NCBI RefSeq assembly: GCF_000712295.1
Contig: NZ_JMKI01000035.1
Span: forward strand, 5 to 64,004
Source: Synergistes jonesii
GTDB taxonomy: Bacteria > Synergistota > Synergistia > Synergistales > Synergistaceae
Direction of reading: 5' to 3'
DNA length: 64,000 nt
Shown here: one piece after another, positions 60,366 to 64,000 of the stretch
How positions within the stretch are numbered: position 1 is the first letter of the stretch
Layout: each line of letters starts with the position of its first letter
Translations under genes and position numbers: made by a program
Notes under the pieces: model-generated
What the model saw: only the letters and a program-made list of their open reading frames with translations
Databases searched by the model: none
Told to the model about the DNA's origin: nothing

Positions 60366-60638
60366 TTCTTTATGCTCCGATAACACTCACGCGTTCATGA
60401 GTGTGTATCTTCATTTTACAATGAAACCAGACTCTATCTATGTTTTACCCCCACTATTATGTACTTCTCACAGGTTATTACTGTATTTATTTAGTCTTCC
60501 AGTAACAATTAACTATTTATTTCTATGTTTGAATATCTTCATAAACACCGCCTAATATATCTGCTCTTTCCGACTCATGGAACAGATATACGGTAAACCT
60601 ATATATCCATTTTTTGTTTTTGCTGCCTTTAAAAAAAC

Positions 60639-60674
60639 TTGACTCAAATAGCACGATTGTATATAATCGACAAT
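60639..60674 (+). promoter_or_regulatory. Promoter and operator of the GntR-OYE cluster
   Basis: TTGACT (60639-60644) and a consensus TATAAT (60662-60667) are exactly 17 bases apart. An inverted repeat ATTGT-N9-ACAAT (60656-60674) straddles the -10, fitting autorepression. The 10-mer AATCGACAAT in it recurs at 62804-62813 before the flavoprotein gene. Confidence 0.78.
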
Positions 60675-60703
60675 AAACAAAGATTCGGAGGGAGAAATCA
60701 ATA

Positions 60704-61384
60704 ATGCTTGCACATGAGTCTACGCATGAGATACAGAAAAGCGGCTTTCAACATAAGAGCCTGGTGGAAAATATCGTAGAGGAGATCGAGTCTAAGATCA
60801 TCAGCGGCGAGTTCAAGCCTGGTATGCGTTTGATCGAACAAAACATGTGCGAACAGATGAATGTCAGCCGCTCCCCATTGAGAGAGGCTTTTCGTATTCT
60901 GGAAAATATAGGCTATCTTGTGAGCAACGCAAGAAAAGGTGTGTTCGTGAGCGAGCTGACATATAAAGACGCCGTAGATGTGTATACGATAAGAGCGAAT
61001 CTTGAAAGCCTGGCGATATACCTTGCAATTAAAAATGATGACGGAACATTAACCGACCGCCTAACCAGCATTAACAAACAGATGCTCGTTTACGCTAATA
61101 GCGGTGACACGTGGAACTATGCAAAGTATAACAGCAAATTTCACGAGACGCTGATAAAGGCATGCAACAATCAGAGGCTTATCAACATGCTGGATATTTT
61201 CAGCAAGCAGACGAAGCGCTACCGGACTGGAGTAATGCTTTCTACGGGAAAGATGCAGGAATCGATAAAAAAGCATGAAGAGCTAATCGAATCCATACGA
61301 AACGGTAATGCAGAAAAGGCTGAAAAAATACGGAAGAAATCTATACTTGCGAATTTGAAGTACCTGCCAAAGTTGTTTTCTTAA
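60704..61384 (+). CDS. GntR-family regulator with FCD domain
   Basis: 226 residues. The N-terminal winged helix is typical GntR (ISGEFKPGMRLIEQNMCEQMN, VSRSPLREAFRILENIGYL). The C-terminal FCD domain (about 85-220) has KYNSKFHETLIKACNNQRL and HEELIESIRNGN, which supply the usual metal/ligand residues. It probably senses the substrate of the genes downstream, which start 28 bases later. GGAGGG precedes the ATG. Confidence 0.9.
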   Translation: MLAHESTHEIQKSGFQHKSLVENIVEEIESKIISGEFKPGMRLIEQNMCEQMNVSRSPLREAFRILENIGYLVSNARKGVFVSELTYKDAVDVYTIRANLESLAIYLAIKNDDGTLTDRLTSINKQMLVYANSGDTWNYAKYNSKFHETLIKACNNQRLINMLDIFSKQTKRYRTGVMLSTGKMQESIKKHEELIESIRNGNAEKAEKIRKKSILANLKYLPKLFS

Positions 61385-61412
61385 CATGGCCTATCAAAAG
61401 GGAGGATATTGA

Positions 61413-62132
61413 ATGAAGATAAACGAAGAATTGTGCATAGGTTGTAAGCAGTGCGTTCCTTACTGTCCGGTTGGCTGCATAGCTACTAAAGGAGGCAAGG
61501 TGTATATCAATCACGACGAATGCGTTGACTGTGGCGTCTGCAAAAGGGCAAACGTCTGCCCGAAAGACGCTATTTACATGCCAGCTGAATGTTATGAGTA
61601 TCCGCGCGCGATCCGCATGCAGTTCAGTGACCCAGGCATACAGCACCCTAACCTAAGAGCGTGGGGGCGTGGGACGGAAGAGGCTAAAACAAACGATGTC
61701 ACTGCAAAGTTTAAAAGGGGTGAGTACGGCCTGCTCCTTGAATTTGGACGTCCCGGAACCGGCACTAGGCTATCGGAGATAGAAAAGGTGACTCTGGCAA
61801 TGCGCGGTATGGGGATCCCGATAATCAAGGACAACCCGCTTTACGGCCTCCTTGAGCCAGATATTTCAGGTAAATTCAAGCCCGAATATGTCAATGAAAA
61901 GGTGCTCTCGGCAATACTTGAGCTTGTGATTACAGAAGATAAGCTAGAAGAGACGCTAAACAAGCTATTTCCAATATTTAAATCGCTAAATACTGTCGTT
62001 TCCGTGGGCCTCGTAAGCCGCTTCGACGACAACGCGGAACTTCCCGTAGTAAAAAAGTTGAAAAAACTTGGAATAGAGGTCAGGCCTAATGCGAAGATCA
62101 ACGTTGGACTGGGCCGGCCGCTAATCGACTAG
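61413..62132 (+). CDS. 4Fe-4S ferredoxin domain fused to an unrecognised domain
   Basis: 239 residues. Two [4Fe-4S] motifs at the N-terminus: CIGCKQCVPYCPVGC (about 8-22) and CVDCGVCKRANVCP (about 37-50, with an insert before the last Cys). From about 90 on there is a domain of about 150 residues (FGRPGTGTRLSEIEKVTLAM, VVSVGLVSRFDDNAELPVV) that I do not recognise. Its alternation of strands and helices suggests a ferredoxin-like or ACT-like fold. Probably an electron carrier specialised for this cluster. Confidence 0.75.
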   Translation: MKINEELCIGCKQCVPYCPVGCIATKGGKVYINHDECVDCGVCKRANVCPKDAIYMPAECYEYPRAIRMQFSDPGIQHPNLRAWGRGTEEAKTNDVTAKFKRGEYGLLLEFGRPGTGTRLSEIEKVTLAMRGMGIPIIKDNPLYGLLEPDISGKFKPEYVNEKVLSAILELVITEDKLEETLNKLFPIFKSLNTVVSVGLVSRFDDNAELPVVKKLKKLGIEVRPNAKINVGLGRPLID

Positions 62133-62142
62133 GAGGTTTTTC

Positions 62143-62787
62143 ATGAGTCATTCGCTGCATCGTTATGGAACTGTTGAAAACCTGAAGAATGATTTTTGTA
62201 TATATACAAGGGCCGCAAAGGGGATAAACCGGGATAACTGTGGAGATAAGCTCCGCGAGACACTTAATATCTACCTTTCAGAAAAGGTCGTCAATTTCGG
62301 CTCCAGCCATGCGGGCAAAAGCTATTTGAATGGCCTTGACCCTGAAGAATATGCAAAGACACTGGATAATTCCTACGGCATCATCGCGACATTTTCTGAC
62401 CGTGAAGCCGTAAAGGGTGTGCTGATGAAGGCGAAAGCTGCCAAATTGGGCATCTCTACAGTAGTGAGCGGCCTGATCGACGAAGTCGTGCAAATTGCCC
62501 GCGAATGTGGATTAAAACCTCACACCGCGCTTCTGTCGCTGGGCGTTTATGGCGACACGTCGCTTCTGCCTAGCGGGGAGGTTCTTCAGTATACCACAAT
62601 GTGTGGACACTCTTTGGTTTCACAGCATCTTGTGAAGGACGTAACCGAAAAGGTCAAAAAGGGAATAATGACTCCCGAAGACGCGGCCCTGATCCTGGCA
62701 AAGCCCTGCACCTGCGGCATATTCAACACGGACCGCTGCGCGCAGCTTATGAAAGAACGTCTTGCCGCGGACAGTAAAAATTTATAA
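62143..62787 (+). CDS. Unrecognised protein of the GntR-OYE cluster
   Basis: 214 residues, 10 bases after the ferredoxin-fusion gene with a good ribosome binding site (GGAGG). Features: VVNFGSSHAGKSYLNGLDPEEY, a central alpha/beta part (YGIIATFSDREAVKGVLMKA, LGISTVVSGLIDEV), several Cys (CGLKPH, MCGHS, KPCTCGIFNTDRCAQLM). The C-terminal CTCG...C set could bind metal or an Fe-S cluster. No family is recognised. Co-location suggests a shared reaction with the flavoprotein downstream, for example as a second subunit. Confidence 0.7.
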   Translation: MSHSLHRYGTVENLKNDFCIYTRAAKGINRDNCGDKLRETLNIYLSEKVVNFGSSHAGKSYLNGLDPEEYAKTLDNSYGIIATFSDREAVKGVLMKAKAAKLGISTVVSGLIDEVVQIARECGLKPHTALLSLGVYGDTSLLPSGEVLQYTTMCGHSLVSQHLVKDVTEKVKKGIMTPEDAALILAKPCTCGIFNTDRCAQLMKERLAADSKNL

Positions 62788-62796
62788 TTTAGCTTT

Positions 62797-62819
62797 TGCA
62801 TACAATCGACAATTATGCA
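62797..62819 (+). promoter_or_regulatory. Operator-like palindrome before the flavoprotein gene
   Basis: TGCATA (62797-62802) and TATGCA (62814-62819) flank CAATCGACAAT. The 10-mer AATCGACAAT is the same as in the GntR promoter (60665-60674), suggesting a second binding site of the regulator. Confidence 0.5.
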
Positions 62820-62831
62820 ATTGGGGGTAAT

Positions 62832-64000
62832 ATGATGAAAGATTGTGCTCTGCTCACACCGGCGAAGATCGGCCCGGTAGAAATAAAAAATCGCGTGATC
62901 GTATCGTCGATGTGCCTTTATTATTCAAACAAAAACGGCGATGTCACAGATAAAATGATCGCGTTTTTTAAAAACAGGGCAGAGGCGGGGATCGGTGCGT
63001 TTATAATTCCCGCGAATCCGCACGGCGCGAATAAGAGAGCGCGGGGATCGCTATCGGACGATTCACGGATCGCCCAGTGGGAACCGCTGCTTAACGTTAT
63101 ACATGACGCTGGTGCGAAAGTTTTTAATCAGATTCACCCCTCCGGGACTCAATTTGGCCGCGCTGGGTTTGATGAGTCCCCCTTCGAGCTTTCCACCGAA
63201 GGTATACGTAAGATGATCGAATCTTATGCTCAGGGGGCACTTCGCGCAAAAAAAGCCGGTTTTGACGGGGTCGAGATACATGGGGCCCATGGGCATGAGG
63301 TGGCTCTTCTTCTTTCCGAACTGCTCAATACCCGTAAAGACCAATATGGCGGGAATCTGGAAAACTGTGCGCGTAACGTTACAGAGATGATTTCGCGTAT
63401 CAAAGAGCTTTGCGGAGGAGATTTTCCCGTCATTTTAAGGATCAGCGGCGAGGAAAGAATACCGGGAGGCCGCACCATTGAAAAATCGTCGGAGATATGC
63501 TGTCTGGCGGAGGCGGCGGGCGCCGACGCCATACACGTTTCCGTAGGAATGCCCGCCAGCGAGGAATGGGAATGCCCTCCCTCCGAGATACAGGAAGGGC
63601 ACCTGGGTTACATGGGTAAATACCTTAAGGAAAGGCTTAAAGTACCCGTGATTGTTGTCGGCCGTATCGTTGATTGGAACGTCGCTAATAAAATGGTCGA
63701 AGAGGCGGAGGCGGATTTCTGCGCGATTGCGCGAACTGTCCTCGCCGATGGAAACTGGATGCGCGCGGTAGGCAACGACGATTATCCGATACGCCATTGC
63801 ATCGCCTGCAATCAGGGGTGCCGCACCCGCAGAGAGCAGAACAAGACGCAGTGCGAGTGTTTGCAGAATCCCCTTACAAGCCGAGAGGAGCTCTTTGACC
63901 TTAACGAGCAGGACGCGGCCGGTAAAAAGGTGTGCGTGATCGGGGCCGGGCTTTCCGGGTTGGAGGCGGCAAATGTCTTTGCCCACAGAGGAGCAGCAGT
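62832..64000 (+). CDS. Old Yellow Enzyme-type NADH:flavin oxidoreductase (cut by window end)
   Basis: The open frame runs from ATGATG at 62832 (GGGGGT upstream) to the window edge, 389 codons. The FMN-binding TIM barrel has LTPAKIGPVEIKNRVIVSSM at the start, and EIHGAHGHEVALLLSELLNTRKDQYGG as the usual active-site stretch. The [4Fe-4S] Cys pattern of 2,4-dienoyl-CoA reductase-type enzymes is HCIACNQGC with a later Cys in TQCECLQNP. A second Rossmann motif (KVCVIGAGLSGLEAA) begins at about 368, so the complete protein should be of about 640-680 residues. It reduces an activated C=C bond. The substrate is unknown. Confidence 0.9.
   Translation, partial: MMKDCALLTPAKIGPVEIKNRVIVSSMCLYYSNKNGDVTDKMIAFFKNRAEAGIGAFIIPANPHGANKRARGSLSDDSRIAQWEPLLNVIHDAGAKVFNQIHPSGTQFGRAGFDESPFELSTEGIRKMIESYAQGALRAKKAGFDGVEIHGAHGHEVALLLSELLNTRKDQYGGNLENCARNVTEMISRIKELCGGDFPVILRISGEERIPGGRTIEKSSEICCLAEAAGADAIHVSVGMPASEEWECPPSEIQEGHLGYMGKYLKERLKVPVIVVGRIVDWNVANKMVEEAEADFCAIARTVLADGNWMRAVGNDDYPIRHCIACNQGCRTRREQNKTQCECLQNPLTSREELFDLNEQDAAGKKVCVIGAGLSGLEAANVFAHRGAA

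Larger units (their letters stand above)
60189..60703. other. Intergenic region with IS256 left end, dispersed repeat and GntR promoter
   Basis: 60189-60260 is the IS256 left end, with the TGTGAT/ATCACA hairpin before the transposase start. 60323-60365 is a repeat shared with 47441-47485. A CACTCA/TGAGTG hairpin is near 60388-60405. 60410-60630 is AT-rich without a gene. The promoter at 60639-60667 serves the GntR gene. Confidence 0.5.

Overview
Overall character. The window looks like a chromosomal segment of an anaerobic, amino-acid-fermenting bacterium, most probably a member of the Synergistota (Cloacibacillus/Synergistes-like). This is inferred from gene content: a complete bacterial V-type (Na+-type) ATPase operon, AddAB, a giant 2-hydroxyacyl-CoA dehydratase-activase fusion, YfcC and TRAP carriers, M20 amidohydrolases, PLP aminotransferases, a molybdenum hydroxylase and a five-subunit flavoprotein amino-acid dehydrogenase. 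No rRNA or tRNA gene and no CRISPR array was seen, so the assignment cannot be confirmed from this window.

Layout. 1-3080 is an insertion-sequence graveyard: the end of an IS256-type transposase, a second truncated IS256, a low-GC GNAT acetyltransferase and a broken IS630. 3086-11945 is the V-ATPase operon on the minus strand (G/H-I-K-E-C-F-A-B-D), with a clear promoter at its head and a terminator at its tail. 12285-18798 is addB-addA. 18826-20163 holds a frameshifted unknown gene and a nitroreductase. 20228-23295 is hisS-aspS. 23505-28812 carries a HAD protein, a small secreted or membrane protein and the 1.4-kilo-residue activase fusion.

28882-50047 is a metabolic mosaic: two paralogous [YfcC carrier + M20 amidohydrolase] units, an IlvD/Edd-like protein with a degenerate metal site, a TRAP transporter, a ThDP enzyme and an FAD amine oxidase that flank an FCD regulator and share an operator-like sequence, a PPC-domain protein, a stand-alone permease, an Asp/Glu racemase-like protein and two aminotransferases. 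50170-54157 is a molybdenum hydroxylase operon. It is preceded by a small leader frame that contains about 19 copies of a tetranucleotide and runs through a strong intrinsic terminator, an arrangement that predicts phase-variable read-through.

54401-58987 holds an IS4-like relic, a YheO/DauR-type regulator, a 17-bp-arm palindrome and a five-gene multi-subunit amino-acid (proline/hydroxyproline/opine type) dehydrogenase operon. A deletion-scarred second copy of this operon lies at 43369-43708, with 250 identical bases. 59021-60250 is another IS junction (IS630 relic joined to a broken IS256). 60639-64000 is a GntR-FCD regulator followed by a ferredoxin-like fusion protein, an unrecognised protein and an Old Yellow Enzyme-type flavoprotein cut by the window edge. 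This is the cluster most likely to be an undescribed pathway.

How the genes fit together (inference). Peptides, acyl-amino acids or organic acids enter through YfcC, TRAP and related carriers. M20 hydrolases release amino acids. Aminotransferases, racemases and flavin dehydrogenases convert them to 2-oxo acids and reduced carriers. The sodium-motive force is coupled to ATP by the V-ATPase, whose c-ring protein keeps every Na+-ligand residue known from Enterococcus hirae NtpK.
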